From Pseudomonas sp. PD9R (GTDB lineage Bacteria; Pseudomonadota; Gammaproteobacteria; Pseudomonadales; Pseudomonadaceae): 64,000 bases of DNA. Both the position numbers and the translations under genes were made by a program. The notes beneath the pieces are model-generated. The model was given only the letters and a program-made list of their open reading frames with translations, was not told the DNA's origin and did no database searches. Below are positions 37,494 through 47,753 of this stretch, piece after piece; within the stretch, counting starts at the first letter, position 1; each line of letters opens with the position of its first letter. The DNA is taken from NCBI RefSeq assembly GCF_019200975.1, contig NZ_JAHTMR010000002.1, forward strand, positions 632,991 through 696,990, in the 5' to 3' direction.

Positions 37494-39446
37494 TTACTCA
37501 TCAACCCGAACTTCACGGAACATGCCCATTTCCATATGGAAAAGCAGGTGGCAGTGATATGCCCATCGACCTAAGGCATCAGCGGTGACTCGATAGCTGC
37601 GCTTGGTACCTGGCGGCATATCAATCGTGTGCTTGCGCACCATGAATTTGCCGTTCTCATCCTCCAGGTCACTCCACATGCCGTGAAGATGGATGGGATG
37701 GGTCATCATGGTGTCGTTCACTAGGGTGATGCGCAGGCGCTCGCCATACTTAAGGCGAAGCGGCTCGGCGTCAGAGAATTTGATGCCGTTGAATGACCAC
37801 GAGAACTTCTCCATGTGACCGGTCAGATGAAGCTCTATGGTGCGATTGGGCTCACGACCGTCAGGGTCCTGAAATGTGCTTTTTAGGTCAGAGTAGGTGA
37901 GCACTCGACGACCATTGTTTCGTAACCCTATGCCGGGATCGTTTAGCTTTGGCGTGGGGTTCATGGCTTGCATGTCGACCAAGGGATTGTTGGTTTCAGA
38001 GGCTGGGTGAGTCTGCATTTCTCCACCCATGCCGCCCATGCCAGCCATTCCCGACATATCGCCATGATCCATCCCTGTCATCTTGCTGTGGTCCACGCCG
38101 GCCATGTTGGACATGTCGCCTTTGTCCATGCTCGCCATCTTGCTGTGGTCCATACCCGCCATGTTAGTCATGTCACCGCTGTCCATGCCGGTCATCCCGG
38201 CCATGTCACTTTGGTCCATACCAGTCATCTTGCTATGGTCCATTCCGGCCATGCCGGACATGTCTCCTTGTTTCATCTCTCCGCCGCCCATACCAGCCAT
38301 GCTGCCATGGTCCATCCCAGCCATACCGCCCATTCCCATGTCATCCATGGTCAAAAGAGGCCGAGGGTCGAGGGCAGGCACTCGTGCCTTTAATCCTTCG
38401 CGAACTGCCAGGGTTCCCCGTGCATAACCGGTTCTATCCATTGACTGGGCGAAGATGGTGTAGGCCTCTTCACCGGCAGGCTCTACGATTACGTCGTAGG
38501 TTTCTGCCACGGCGATGCGGAACTCGTCGACGCTGACTGGGTTGACGTGCTGACCATCGGCGGCCACAACCGTCATTTTCAAACCAGGAATGCGGACGTC
38601 GAAGTAGCTCATCGCCGAGCCGTTGATAAAGCGCAGGCGCAGCTTCTCACCCGGTTTGAAAATCCCGGTCCAGTTGCCGTTCGGGGCCTGGCCATTCATG
38701 AGATAGGTGTAAGTATCCCCACTGACGTCTGCGAGATCGGTGGGGTTCATTTTCATTTCAGCCCACATCTTCCGGTCGGCTACGGCAGATGACCAGCCTT
38801 GCTTACTGACATCGTCGATGAAATCGCCAACGGTACGTTTGTGGTGGTTGTAATAGTCAGATTGTTTCTTGAGTTTTGCCATGACGCGACTAGGATCCTC
38901 ATCGGTCCAGTCAGTCAGCATCACCACGTAGTCGCGGTTGTATTGGAAAGGTTCAGGCTCTTTGGAGTCGATAACGATTGGACCGTAGACGCCTGCCTGC
39001 TCCTGTAAACCAGAATGGCTGTGGTACCAGTACGTACCGTTCTGATGAACCTTGAATTTGTACTCGTACATTCCATCGGGAGCGATGCCATGGAAACTCA
39101 AGCCCGGTACACCGTCCATGTTGGCCGGCAGGATGATGCCGTGCCAATGGATTGAGGTGTCTTGGTCTAGACGGTTTTTTACACGCAGGGTGACCGTCTC
39201 TCCTTCGCGCCAACGCAGCAAAGGTCCTGGCAATGATCCATTGATGGTCATGGCTGTGCGCGGCGAGCCGGTGATGTTTAGAGGGGTCTCACCAATAAAC
39301 AGATCAAATTCGTTGCCGGTGAGTACGCTCGGCAGGCCAGGACTTGTCACCGCCCATACAGGAGTGCGCCACAGGCCAAGGCCGCCGAGAATGCCACCAG
39401 CGGCCAGGCCTTTAACGAATGTCCGCCTAGAGGTTTTGGAGTGCAT
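37494..39446 (-). CDS. copA: Multicopper oxidase CopA (PcoA-like), Tat-exported
   Basis: The 650-residue periplasmic oxidase has the Tat signal SRRTFVKGLAAGG. Copper-ligand motifs are IHWHGIILP, WYHSHSG, THPIHLHG and YHCHLLFHMEMG. Between domains two and three lies a 100-residue Met/Gly/His block made of MDHSKM, MDHGDM and MDQSDM units (about residues 370-480), a probable copper store. It oxidises Cu(I) and sequesters copper. A likely CopR box lies about 180 bases upstream. Confidence 0.95.
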   Translation of the reverse strand: MHSKTSRRTFVKGLAAGGILGGLGLWRTPVWAVTSPGLPSVLTGNEFDLFIGETPLNITGSPRTAMTINGSLPGPLLRWREGETVTLRVKNRLDQDTSIHWHGIILPANMDGVPGLSFHGIAPDGMYEYKFKVHQNGTYWYHSHSGLQEQAGVYGPIVIDSKEPEPFQYNRDYVVMLTDWTDEDPSRVMAKLKKQSDYYNHHKRTVGDFIDDVSKQGWSSAVADRKMWAEMKMNPTDLADVSGDTYTYLMNGQAPNGNWTGIFKPGEKLRLRFINGSAMSYFDVRIPGLKMTVVAADGQHVNPVSVDEFRIAVAETYDVIVEPAGEEAYTIFAQSMDRTGYARGTLAVREGLKARVPALDPRPLLTMDDMGMGGMAGMDHGSMAGMGGGEMKQGDMSGMAGMDHSKMTGMDQSDMAGMTGMDSGDMTNMAGMDHSKMASMDKGDMSNMAGVDHSKMTGMDHGDMSGMAGMGGMGGEMQTHPASETNNPLVDMQAMNPTPKLNDPGIGLRNNGRRVLTYSDLKSTFQDPDGREPNRTIELHLTGHMEKFSWSFNGIKFSDAEPLRLKYGERLRITLVNDTMMTHPIHLHGMWSDLEDENGKFMVRKHTIDMPPGTKRSYRVTADALGRWAYHCHLLFHMEMGMFREVRVDE

Positions 39447-39627
39447 GCCGTTATGTCCAATCAGTCAAAAGGGAAGCCGTGATAAACAACTAATGAGTTG
39501 CTCATACAGGTTGAAGGCAATATCTCGGGAAATCGTGCTTAGCCCAGATGAGCGTCGCCCACCGTTGCCAAAGACGAATGGATATGGCAAGCGAACTCAG
39601 AAATTGCCACATCTGGACCATCACGGT

Positions 39628-39644
39628 GATTACATTTCTGTCAG
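39628..39644 (+). promoter_or_regulatory. Probable CopR box 1 (copA promoter)
   Basis: GATTACATTTCTGTCAG lies between copA and the ptrA-like gene. It differs at only one of 17 positions from the site upstream of copR (43424-43440). Confidence 0.62.
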
Positions 39645-39665
39645 CTTGGGAGCGCGCCAAGCTAC

Positions 39666-39872
39666 TCAGCAATTGGCGTGGTCGACACCTTTGGCTTTGC
39701 TCTCTGCTACGGGGCTTTGAGTACCTTGCTTTTGGGCTACTTGGTGCGCTTCCATGGAGTTCTGTCTGGCTGCTTCCATGCGTGCGAATACGCGATCACT
39801 GCCACCTTCGGCCATTGCCAGAGAGGAAACGGCCAAGGCTGCGATGACAAAAAGGGTTTTCATGGGTTTCAT
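39666..39872 (-). CDS. PtrA-like small periplasmic protein
   Basis: The 68-residue protein has a signal peptide (MKTLFVIAALAVSSLAMA) followed by EGGSDRVFARMEAARQNSM and ends KGVDHANC. This matches the N-terminal domain of Pseudomonas PtrA, a copper-inducible periplasmic protein. The ATG at 39872 has GAGGA eight bases upstream; a second ATG at 39863 is possible. A CopR-like box lies about 125 bases upstream. Confidence 0.78.
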   Translation of the reverse strand: MKPMKTLFVIAALAVSSLAMAEGGSDRVFARMEAARQNSMEAHQVAQKQGTQSPVAESKAKGVDHANC

Positions 39873-39997
39873 GTGGGTATCCTCGGATAAGATTTGGCTA
39901 CCCCCGTTGAACCTATATCAAGACGTAATTCGAGGGGGCTAAGTTCAAGACGCGACGCAATCTTAGAACCCGCAACCTGTCAGAAGCCTTAAGTGAG

Positions 39998-40014
39998 TAT
40001 TACCGTTGTGTCAG
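39998..40014 (+). promoter_or_regulatory. Possible CopR box 3 (ptrA-like promoter)
   Basis: TATTACCGTTGTGTCAG agrees with the other two boxes at 13 of 17 positions. It is upstream of the ptrA-like gene. The 336 bases between 39873 and 40208 hold no other feature I can support. Confidence 0.45.
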
Positions 40015-40208
40015 GTTGTGATTTCCTTACGGGATAACCTCCTGACTGCACTTGGAGTAGGTATCTCGTCTTGGTGGTTTGAAGGTTTCCATACAAAACT
40101 AATTGATCAGAGTTGGATCAAGCCATCTCCGCTGCGCGCTGGTATATGAAATGAACGCTAGAAAATAGTGTTCATGAGAAACGTGAGCGCGCAGGTCGAC
40201 CGGGGCTC

Positions 40209-40409
40209 TCAGATGCCGATTTTGGAAGGGAATCCAAGTGCCTCAACAATTGAACGCACGCGCTCTGGGCTTTCGTTGCTTTCGACGTTGACCTTACCGG
40301 CGGCACGATCCACCGAAACGGTTGCCTGGTTATCCAACGATTGAATGGCTTTGGTAATTTTACTGACGCAGCCTCCACAACCAATGCCTGAAACTTCTAA
40401 GACGAACAT
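40209..40409 (-). CDS. copZ: HMA-domain copper chaperone (CopZ-like)
   Basis: The 66-residue ferredoxin-like HMA protein has SGIGCGGCVSKITKAI with the CxxC metal site and ends SIVEALGFPSKIGI. ATG 40409 follows GAGAGGAAT. It should deliver cytosolic Cu(I) to the P-type ATPase encoded 114 bases upstream in the same direction, which has no HMA domain of its own. Confidence 0.85.
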   Translation of the reverse strand: MFVLEVSGIGCGGCVSKITKAIQSLDNQATVSVDRAAGKVNVESNESPERVRSIVEALGFPSKIGI

Positions 40410-40523
40410 AGCTATTCCTCTCGTGTTGAGCGGCCCTATTTTTAGCCGCAACCACAGCATCAACGCTGACACGATGGGAAGGTCAAGAGTTGTCTATGTT
40501 GTGGCTCAAATAAGGCATTGATC

Positions 40524-42878
40524 TCAATCTACGTGAGTGTTCCTCAGCCTGAGCGCATTGAAAACGACGGATGCGGAGCTAACGCTCATAGCAATGGCAG
40601 CGATCATCGGCGATAAGAGATGTCCGGTGAGGGGATACAGCAGACCTGCCGCGAGCGGGATACCCATTGAGTTGTAGACAAAGGCGAACCCCAGATTCTG
40701 CCGCATGTTTTTTACAGTCGCGACAGAAAGGGCCCGCGCCCGGAGAATACCCATCAAGTCACCCTTTACGAGAGTAAGCTGCGCACTGTTCATCGCGACG
40801 TCTGTCCCTGTCCCCATCGCGATGCCTACATCTGCTCGGGCCAGAGCAGGAGCATCATTGATACCGTCGCCCGCCATGGCAACGCGTCGACCCGTTTTTT
40901 GCAGGTCTGCGACCAGACGCTCCTTGTCTTGGGGTTTCACCTCGCCGTGTACTTCTTCAATACCCATTTCCTTGGCGACAGCCCGTGCCGTGGTGAGGCC
41001 ATCCCCGGTGGCCATGATGATCTTTATATTGTCGGCTTTGAGTTTGGTGACAGCCTCCTTGGAAGTAGGCTTGATCGGGTCAGACACCGCTAGTAGCCCC
41101 GCCAGTATTCCATCGACCGCCAGGTAGATGATGCTGATTCCTTCAAGGCGCAATTGCTCGGCGCGGTTCTTGAGGGGACTGATGTTTACACCCGCCTCTT
41201 CCATCAAGGCGGTATTGCCCAACTGGATTTTTTTGCCATCGACCATGCCACTGACCCCGATCCCAGAACCGGACTCGAACGACTCAGGTTTGGTTAGGAC
41301 CAGACTCTCAGCAAGGGCATGATCAACAATGGCGTGAGCCAGCGGATGCTCACTGCCTTGGTCAAGGCTAGCGGCCAGTTGAAGTACATCATTGGCAACG
41401 AACTTCTGCGTGGCTTCCACACTGTGAAACACCGGACGACCCTCTGTCAGGGTTCCGGTCTTATCCACAATCAGCGTGTCGATCTTGCAAAGGCTCTCGA
41501 TGGCGCCGGCATCTCTGAACAGGACCCCCATGCTGGCCGCTTTGCCGGTGGAAACCATGATTGACATTGGTGTCGCAAGCCCAAGCGCGCAGGGGCAAGC
41601 AATGATAAGCACAGCGACAGCGTTGATCAGGCCGAAGACCCAGCCAGGCTCTGGACCAAACAGCCCCCATCCCAAAAGAGTCAGTATGGCAATCGCTATT
41701 ACGCCCATCACAAAGTAACCAGCGACGACGTCGGCCATGCACTGCATGGGCGCTTTAGAGCGTTGGGCGCGGGCAACCATCTGAACGATTTGCGACAGCA
41801 TGGTTTCAGCACCAATTTTCTGCGCTTCCATCACTAAGCTGCCATGGGTATTGAGTGTGGCTCCGATCAGGCTATCGCCGCTTCTTTTCATCACAGGCAC
41901 CGGCTCGCCGGTCAGCATCGACTCATCGACTGCGCTTTCGCCGTCCAGCACAGAGCCATCGACAGGAACTTTTTCACCCGGTCTGACCCGGAGGTGATCA
42001 CCTTTGTGCACATGCGCGAGAGGGATGTCTTCCTCTTTACCATCGGCATTGATCCTGCGTGCGGTTTTCGGAGACAGGCCAAGTAGAGACTTAATAGCCA
42101 AAGACGTTTGTGATCGAGCTTTGAGTTCAAGTATCTGACCGAACAAGGTTAGCGAGATGATCACGGCTGCGGCTTCGAAGTAGACGCCGATGCGGCCCTC
42201 TTGCATGAAGGTGGCGGGAAAACTCTGGGGAAAAATTGTAGCTGCGACGCTGTAAAGGTACGCAGCGGCTGTACCCAGGCCAATCAAGGTCCACATATTG
42301 GGGCTGCGATGACGAATCGAATCCATGCCCCTCACAAAAAACGGCCAGCCAGCCCATAAGGTTACAGGGGTTGCAAGGATAAGCTCGACCCAGTTCTGGG
42401 TAGCCCCATGGAAGAGTTGCAACGAGTGTCCCGCCATGGCGAGTACTGTCACGATCACAGTTAATGGCAACGACCACCAAAAGCGACGGGTGAAGTCCTT
42501 GAACTCGGGGTTTTCTTCCTCTTCCAGCACTGGTATGACCGGTTCCAATGTCATGCCGCATTTAGGACAGGTACCGGGGCCAGGCCGACGTATCTCTGGA
42601 TGCATAGGGCAGGTGTATTCAGTAACTTCCTGCGTTTCAACGGCTAGAGCTGTGTGGCTGGAGTGATCGGTATCCAACGGGGCAACGGTATAGCGTTGTG
42701 GTTCTGCTCGAAACTTTTCCTGGCACTTCAGGCTGCAAAACTGATACGTCTGCCCCTGATAAGTTTCGCTGAGCTTGATCGGTGGGGTAACAGCCATGCC
42801 ACACACCGGATCGCGTAGACCTTCATCCAGAACCTTCGCAGGAAGGGCGTGGTCTTGGTGACTGATGGCGTTAGGCAT
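40524..42878 (-). CDS. copP: Copper-exporting P1B-type ATPase with YHS and metal-binding N-terminus
   Basis: This 784-residue pump starts with a YHS domain ([12 protein letters not shown] ... [10 protein letters not shown]) and a heavy-metal-binding segment [20 protein letters not shown], not an HMA domain. The transport helix has ACPCALG, the phosphorylation site is DKTGTLTEG, the His-Pro locus is EHPLAHAI, and the hinge is [10 protein letters not shown]. The CPC and the N-terminal design fit Cu(I) or Ag(I) efflux from the cytosol. It starts three bases after the DUF2933 gene behind AAAGGAAA. Confidence 0.93.
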   Translation of the reverse strand: MPNAISHQDHALPAKVLDEGLRDPVCGMAVTPPIKLSETYQGQTYQFCSLKCQEKFRAEPQRYTVAPLDTDHSSHTALAVETQEVTEYTCPMHPEIRRPGPGTCPKCGMTLEPVIPVLEEEENPEFKDFTRRFWWSLPLTVIVTVLAMAGHSLQLFHGATQNWVELILATPVTLWAGWPFFVRGMDSIRHRSPNMWTLIGLGTAAAYLYSVAATIFPQSFPATFMQEGRIGVYFEAAAVIISLTLFGQILELKARSQTSLAIKSLLGLSPKTARRINADGKEEDIPLAHVHKGDHLRVRPGEKVPVDGSVLDGESAVDESMLTGEPVPVMKRSGDSLIGATLNTHGSLVMEAQKIGAETMLSQIVQMVARAQRSKAPMQCMADVVAGYFVMGVIAIAILTLLGWGLFGPEPGWVFGLINAVAVLIIACPCALGLATPMSIMVSTGKAASMGVLFRDAGAIESLCKIDTLIVDKTGTLTEGRPVFHSVEATQKFVANDVLQLAASLDQGSEHPLAHAIVDHALAESLVLTKPESFESGSGIGVSGMVDGKKIQLGNTALMEEAGVNISPLKNRAEQLRLEGISIIYLAVDGILAGLLAVSDPIKPTSKEAVTKLKADNIKIIMATGDGLTTARAVAKEMGIEEVHGEVKPQDKERLVADLQKTGRRVAMAGDGINDAPALARADVGIAMGTGTDVAMNSAQLTLVKGDLMGILRARALSVATVKNMRQNLGFAFVYNSMGIPLAAGLLYPLTGHLLSPMIAAIAMSVSSASVVFNALRLRNTHVD

Positions 42879-42880
42879 GG

Positions 42881-43144
42881 CTATTTTCCTTTCTCATCCT
42901 TGCTGGTTTCTGACGGACCGACATGTCCACCATGCCCCCCATGGCCATGTCCAAAAAAATGCATCAAGGGGCAGATCAACAGAATCAGATAGGGCAGGTA
43001 AATCAGATAAGGCGAAACATGGCTGAAGTGTTCCCGGACCACGTAAAAAGCGCCAATCGCAACCAGCATGATGAGTACGACACCCATTTTGCTCCTCCAA
43101 AATGGTGGGCCCGCGTTTCCAACTGAATGCTGATGAGGGGTCAT
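42881..43144 (-). CDS. DUF2933 small membrane protein
   Basis: This 87-residue protein has two adjacent TM segments ([17 protein letters not shown] and [19 protein letters not shown]) followed by [11 protein letters not shown], a His/Gly metal-binding tail. DUF2933 genes are commonly found beside copper ATPases; the function is unknown. Start 43144 was chosen because upstream codons run through the promoter. It is the first gene of the unit with the ATPase and HMA chaperone, divergent from copRS. Confidence 0.8.
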   Translation of the reverse strand: MTPHQHSVGNAGPPFWRSKMGVVLIMLVAIGAFYVVREHFSHVSPYLIYLPYLILLICPLMHFFGHGHGGHGGHVGPSETSKDEKGK

Positions 43145-43423
43145 GATGTAGCTCCCACTGTTATGGCAAGAGTTGCCGTGAGTCTGATATTTGAGCGTAG
43201 TCACAGCTCGCCTTAAAACTGTGATCTCGATCAAGTCACACGCACTACACATCACGCTGACCTACCATTCAGACCAGTGGTGCCTACGAAGGGCCGGTGT
43301 TTATGTGAAAAGATCGCGATGGACTCTTGATCAGAACTCGGCCACGGACGGGACGGATGAGTGCATGTAAGAATTCATGCTAGTCACAAGAGCGCCGCTC
43401 GACCGACATCCACCTGAAGCGAA

Positions 43424-43440
43424 GATTACTTTTCTGTCAG
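43424..43440 (+). promoter_or_regulatory. Probable CopR box 2 (copRS promoter)
   Basis: GATTACTTTTCTGTCAG is 63 bases before copR in the 359-base divergent region to the DUF2933-ATPase unit, and could serve both directions. It is nearly identical to the box upstream of copA. The remainder of 43145-43503 shows no gene. Confidence 0.62.
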
Positions 43441-43503
43441 TTTCTGATGACGCAGGCTTATTCGTTGCAAACTCAGCCCAGTTATTAATTTGAGATCCAT
43501 CCC

Positions 43504-44193
43504 ATGAGACTTCTGGTTGCTGAAGACGAACCGACATTAGGTATCTATTTACAGCAGGGTCTAACGGAGGCTGGGTTCAATGTTGATCGATTCACCGACG
43601 GCGATGAGGCCCTTCAGCACGCCTTGAACGAGGGATATGACCTGCTGATTCTTGACGTCATGATGCCGGGTTTGGACGGATGGCAAGTCCTACAGAGGGT
43701 GCGTGCATCCGGGAAGGATGTGCCTGTTCTTTTCCTGACTGCGCGAGACCGTGTTGAAGATCGGGTCAAGGGACTAGAGCTTGGAGCCGATGATTATCTG
43801 ATTAAGCCCTTCGCGTTTTCTGAATTGCTGGCTCGGGTGCGAACACTGCTGCGTCGAGGGAGTAGCGCTCCATCGCAAACCCATATGAAACTGGCCGATC
43901 TTGAGGTTGACCTGCTAAAGCGCCGGGCTATCAGAGGAGGCAAGCGTATCGATCTCACGGCCAAAGAGTTTGCGCTGCTGGAGTTGCTCCTCCGTCGTCG
44001 GGGCGAAGTACTATCAAAATCGCTCATTGCCTCGCAAGTTTGGGACATGAACTTTGACAGCGATACCAACGTGATTGAAGTTGCGGTGAGGAGGCTCAGG
44101 GCGAAGATTGATGACGACTTCGAGGTCAAACTCATTCAAACCGCTCGCGGTATGGGCTACATGATCGATTCACCAGACACGGAACTGGAATGA
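43504..44193 (+). CDS. copR: Copper-responsive response regulator CopR
   Basis: This 229-residue OmpR-type regulator has a receiver domain with phosphoacceptor D51 ([10 protein letters not shown]) and Lys in DYLIKPF, and a C-terminal winged helix ([22 protein letters not shown], ending with the [10 protein letters not shown] tail). It is of the heavy-metal CopR/CusR group. Its stop overlaps the copS start by four bases. Confidence 0.93.
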   Translation: MRLLVAEDEPTLGIYLQQGLTEAGFNVDRFTDGDEALQHALNEGYDLLILDVMMPGLDGWQVLQRVRASGKDVPVLFLTARDRVEDRVKGLELGADDYLIKPFAFSELLARVRTLLRRGSSAPSQTHMKLADLEVDLLKRRAIRGGKRIDLTAKEFALLELLLRRRGEVLSKSLIASQVWDMNFDSDTNVIEVAVRRLRAKIDDDFEVKLIQTARGMGYMIDSPDTELE

Positions 44194-45578
44194 ACCGCCT
44201 ATCCCTGACAACACGCCTGAGCTTGATGTTCATGCTTTCGGTGACAGTTGTCCTCACCGTTGCCGGAGTCAGTTTCAATCACCTCAGTCAACGTCATTTC
44301 GAAATGCTGGATCAGCAGACCCTGGACGAAAAACTAAGCTCGTCTCAAAGGATCTTGGGGGAAATGCACGGCATCGATCAATTCAGCGAGATAAAGCCGC
44401 AGTTAGAGGCTTTGCTAGGGGCCCACCGTGATTTGACCGCGATCATTCTGAACAGCGATGGAAAACTGTTTTTCTCTGGCCCAGGGCCGGTTGATGTCCC
44501 AGAACAATTCCGCACACGGTTAGGTAACACGATGTGGGAGTGGCGGGACGAAGAGCATATTTACCGAGGTGTTACCGCCCAAGCAATGGTTTCCGGGCAG
44601 GACCAACCACTGACTGTGATCTTGATCTTTGATGTCACGCAGCACATGTTTTTCTTCGAGACACTTCAAAGATGGTTCTGGATAGGTCTCGTGATCAGCG
44701 CACTTGTTAGTGCGGGGCTGGGATGGATGGTTGCCCGCAGCGGCATGCGCCCTATTCGTCAGGTGACCATGGTCGCCGCATCCATGTCTGCTAAATCACT
44801 TAAAGAGCGCATCCCATTGGCGCCCGTTCCAAAGGAGCTTCAACAGATGGTGTCGTCATTCAATGCGATGCTGTCACGTCTGGATGATGCTTTTGTGCGG
44901 CTGTCGAATTTTTCCGCAGACATTGCTCACGAACTGCGCACGCCGGTCAGCAATCTCATGACCCACACTGAGGTAGTGCTCTCAAGAAAAAGGAACATTG
45001 AGGACTACGAAGACAATCTGTACTCGAACCTGGATGATTTGAAGCGAATGTCTCGCATGATCGATGACATGCTTTTCTTGGCTAAGTCCGATAATAGATT
45101 GCTCAAGCCAGAGAACGATCAGATAGACCTACAGGAGGAGGTGGGAAAACTGCTTGAGTATTACCGACTACTGGCTGATGAGCGCAGCATCGAGCTTAGC
45201 GTTTCGGGTGCAGGAAGTGTCCGGGGTGACGTATCGATGTTACGTAGGGCGATCTCGAACTTGCTTTCAAATGCGCTACGGTACACGCCAGAGGGGCAAA
45301 CCATCCATGTTGATATCCGTCAGAAAAATACGTCGACATTGGTGACAGTACAAAACCCCGGAAAGACCATTGCGCCTGAGCACCTTGAGAAACTATTTGA
45401 CCGTTTCTACCGCGTAGATCCTGCGCGACGTGAAGGAAGCCCTAGCAACGCTGGGCTGGGTCTCTCGATCACTCGATCAATCATTGAAGCTCATGAGGGC
45501 AGGATCTGGTGCACCTCGTCCAACGGAACAACTGGCTTTCATATTGAACTCCCTAGTGCCGGACTGAAACGCGCCTAA
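44190..45578 (+). CDS. copS: Heavy-metal sensor histidine kinase CopS
   Basis: The 462-residue kinase has a TM helix at about 12-30, a periplasmic sensor domain of about 130 residues, a second TM, HAMP, the phosphoacceptor region [14 protein letters not shown], and an ATPase domain with [15 protein letters not shown] and [13 protein letters not shown]. It senses periplasmic Cu(I)/Ag(I) and phosphorylates CopR. It is translationally coupled to copR. Confidence 0.92.
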   Translation: MNRLSLTTRLSLMFMLSVTVVLTVAGVSFNHLSQRHFEMLDQQTLDEKLSSSQRILGEMHGIDQFSEIKPQLEALLGAHRDLTAIILNSDGKLFFSGPGPVDVPEQFRTRLGNTMWEWRDEEHIYRGVTAQAMVSGQDQPLTVILIFDVTQHMFFFETLQRWFWIGLVISALVSAGLGWMVARSGMRPIRQVTMVAASMSAKSLKERIPLAPVPKELQQMVSSFNAMLSRLDDAFVRLSNFSADIAHELRTPVSNLMTHTEVVLSRKRNIEDYEDNLYSNLDDLKRMSRMIDDMLFLAKSDNRLLKPENDQIDLQEEVGKLLEYYRLLADERSIELSVSGAGSVRGDVSMLRRAISNLLSNALRYTPEGQTIHVDIRQKNTSTLVTVQNPGKTIAPEHLEKLFDRFYRVDPARREGSPSNAGLGLSITRSIIEAHEGRIWCTSSNGTTGFHIELPSAGLKRA

Positions 45579-45849
45579 ATTTGCCGGCGTTTTTTAATTC
45601 GGCTCCGAACCCAAGAACTCCATTCAAAGGACGTTAGTTTTGCAGGATGTTTGCTTCTCTTTGACCTATATCAACGCTCCGAAAACAGGCGAGAGCTAAT
45701 CTTAAAATGGCAGACAGCCAATTTTTAGATTTGGAGCATTCATTTCTGGCAGACGCCTTGCGGCTGATCTTTGGTTTGTTGCTGGTGTCTGCCGCTTAGC
45801 GTTCCACGGTAACCATGCGAGCTTTCCCCCCTTACCCTTGGAGATCGTC

Positions 45850-46263
45850 ATGCAAGCACCACTGAAGCTAGTTTTAGCGCTACTACTCACTAGCGCTGCT
45901 GTACTCGCTAACGCCACTGACACTCATCATCCAGACGACGCTCAAACTCCCTCGGCCCAGGTAGGCGAGCAGACCACGCCTGCCACGGACAAAGCCGTGG
46001 CTGAGCAAATGCAGAAAATGCGGGCAGCCCAGGACAAGGTCGCCGCAGCCAAGACTCCGACAGAGCGCCAAGCAGCCATGCAAGAGAGCATGCAAACGAT
46101 GAAGGGGTCCATGGCCATGATGCGGGACATGCATTCAGGTGACCACTGCAAGGGCATGAGTATGTCTAAGTCAGAAAACGGCGGTGGTATGGGGATGATG
46201 GACATGATGATGCAAATGATGGATCAGCAGTCGAGCATGATGAACATGCAGATGTCCAAATGA
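45850..46263 (+). CDS. Met-rich periplasmic protein linked to a multicopper oxidase
   Basis: The 137-residue protein has a signal peptide (cleaved near VLANA). A Gln/Ala/Lys helix (AEQMQKMRAAQDKVAAAKTP) is followed by a tail with very many Met residues (GGGMGMMDMMMQMMDQQ and MMNMQMSK) plus a HSGDHCKGMSM site. It is probably a Cu(I)-binding periplasmic protein that supplies or buffers copper for the oxidase whose ATG overlaps its stop. ATG 45850 has GGAG upstream; a TTG at 45838 is less likely. Confidence 0.75.
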   Translation: MQAPLKLVLALLLTSAAVLANATDTHHPDDAQTPSAQVGEQTTPATDKAVAEQMQKMRAAQDKVAAAKTPTERQAAMQESMQTMKGSMAMMRDMHSGDHCKGMSMSKSENGGGMGMMDMMMQMMDQQSSMMNMQMSK

Positions 46264-47753
46264 AGGCGTACCCAATGCAGCGCCGAACCTTCCTCGGCGG
46301 GGTGGCTGTTGCAGGATTGGCGGCGCCTTGGCTGCAAGCGTGGTCAGCCGTAGATATGGCCTCGGCGCCTGTTGGATTACCATTGCTCGCATCAGATCTA
46401 CTACCGGCTGGTGCCACACTGCGCGAATTACCCAAACTCGCGAATGCGAGCAGCACTCCAGGCCATTTTCAGGCCACGCTGACCGCTGCGCCGCTCACGC
46501 TGCCCTTCATCCCTGGACATGCGTCGACCGAGTTCTGGGCCTATAACGACGGTTTGCCGGGGCCGTTGATTGAGCTTTTTGAGGGTGACATGGTGGAGAT
46601 CACCTTCATCAACAACCTCAAGCAACCCTCAACTATTCATTGGCACGGTCTGCCAATTCCGCCCGAGCAAGACGGTAATCCCCATGATCCGGTGCCACCT
46701 GGCGGACGTCATACTTACCGTTTCAATCTGCCGCAAGGGAGTGCGGGCACGTATTGGTACCACCCCCATCCACATCAGTACACGGCTGAACAAGCCTTCC
46801 GTGGATTAGCCGGGCCACTACTGGTTCGGTCGCGAGAGGATCCGCTGGCCGAACTGCCGGAGCGATTGTTGGTGGTCTCCGACCTCAAACTCGACCGCTA
46901 CGCCGCCATCGCCCCGAACGACGCCAACGACTGGATGAACGGCCGCGAAGGCCAGTTCGCCTTGGTCAACGCTCAGCACCAACCAGTCTTGCCGTTCGAC
47001 GCAGGAGGCCGTGAGCGCTGGCGAGTTTGGAATGCTTGTAGTGCCCGCTACCTTCAGCTCGCGCTGCCCGGTAGCACGCTGACCCTGGTCGGTACCGACG
47101 GCGGTTTGCTTGAAGCCCCTCAACCTGTACAGGGGGAATACCTATTGGCACCTGCCCAGCGGATCGAACTGACCGTCGATGCTGGCAGCCTTCGTGATCG
47201 CATAGAGCTGAACGCGAATATCTACCCACGCGGCAAAATGGGCGATGTGTCGCCTGATAAGGCAATGTCACTGTTAACGGTCGATTTCACGGCGGTCAGA
47301 GCAACAGCCGTGGCTGCCTTGCCTGGTAGGCTTGGTTCAGTAGCTGACCTCGGTCCGGTCACAGCACACAAACAAGTGGTGTTCAGCGAAAAAATGAACA
47401 TGGCCAATGGTAGTCATCGCATGCAGTTCCTGATCAACGACCAGGAGTACGACATGGGGCGGGTCGACCTTGTAAGCAAAGTCAACGAGGTGGAACTGTG
47501 GGAGATCGTCAATCGCTCTGATATGGACCATCCTTTCCATTTGCACGGCACCCAGTTCCAAGTAGTTGAGCGAGAGTTGGGTGGAGTGATCACGCCAGCT
47601 CCATTCCGTGCGTGGCAGGACACGGTCAACCTGCGCTCGAATGAGATCGTACGGATTAAAACTGTCCAGCGATGGTCAGGATTGCGTATGTTCCACTGTC
47701 ACATTCTCGAACATGAAGCGACAGGAATGATGGGTCAGCTCAAAGTGGTTTGA
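46260..47753 (+). CDS. Multicopper oxidase, CueO/bilirubin-oxidase-like, Tat-exported
   Basis: The 497-residue oxidase has the Tat signal QRRTFLGGVAVAGLA. Ligand motifs are IHWHGLPIP, WYHPHPH, HPFHLHGTQF and MFHCHILEHEATGM. It lacks the long Met/His insert of CopA, so it is a second, different periplasmic Cu(I) oxidase; the Met-rich partner gene directly upstream (four-base overlap) may take over that function. Confidence 0.9.
   Translation: MKAYPMQRRTFLGGVAVAGLAAPWLQAWSAVDMASAPVGLPLLASDLLPAGATLRELPKLANASSTPGHFQATLTAAPLTLPFIPGHASTEFWAYNDGLPGPLIELFEGDMVEITFINNLKQPSTIHWHGLPIPPEQDGNPHDPVPPGGRHTYRFNLPQGSAGTYWYHPHPHQYTAEQAFRGLAGPLLVRSREDPLAELPERLLVVSDLKLDRYAAIAPNDANDWMNGREGQFALVNAQHQPVLPFDAGGRERWRVWNACSARYLQLALPGSTLTLVGTDGGLLEAPQPVQGEYLLAPAQRIELTVDAGSLRDRIELNANIYPRGKMGDVSPDKAMSLLTVDFTAVRATAVAALPGRLGSVADLGPVTAHKQVVFSEKMNMANGSHRMQFLINDQEYDMGRVDLVSKVNEVELWEIVNRSDMDHPFHLHGTQFQVVERELGGVITPAPFRAWQDTVNLRSNEIVRIKTVQRWSGLRMFHCHILEHEATGMMGQLKVV

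Noticed and set aside
41183..41193. Inverted copy of the island-edge repeat inside the copper ATPase
   Set aside because: It is only a partial match to the 8-mer in coding DNA and probably chance.
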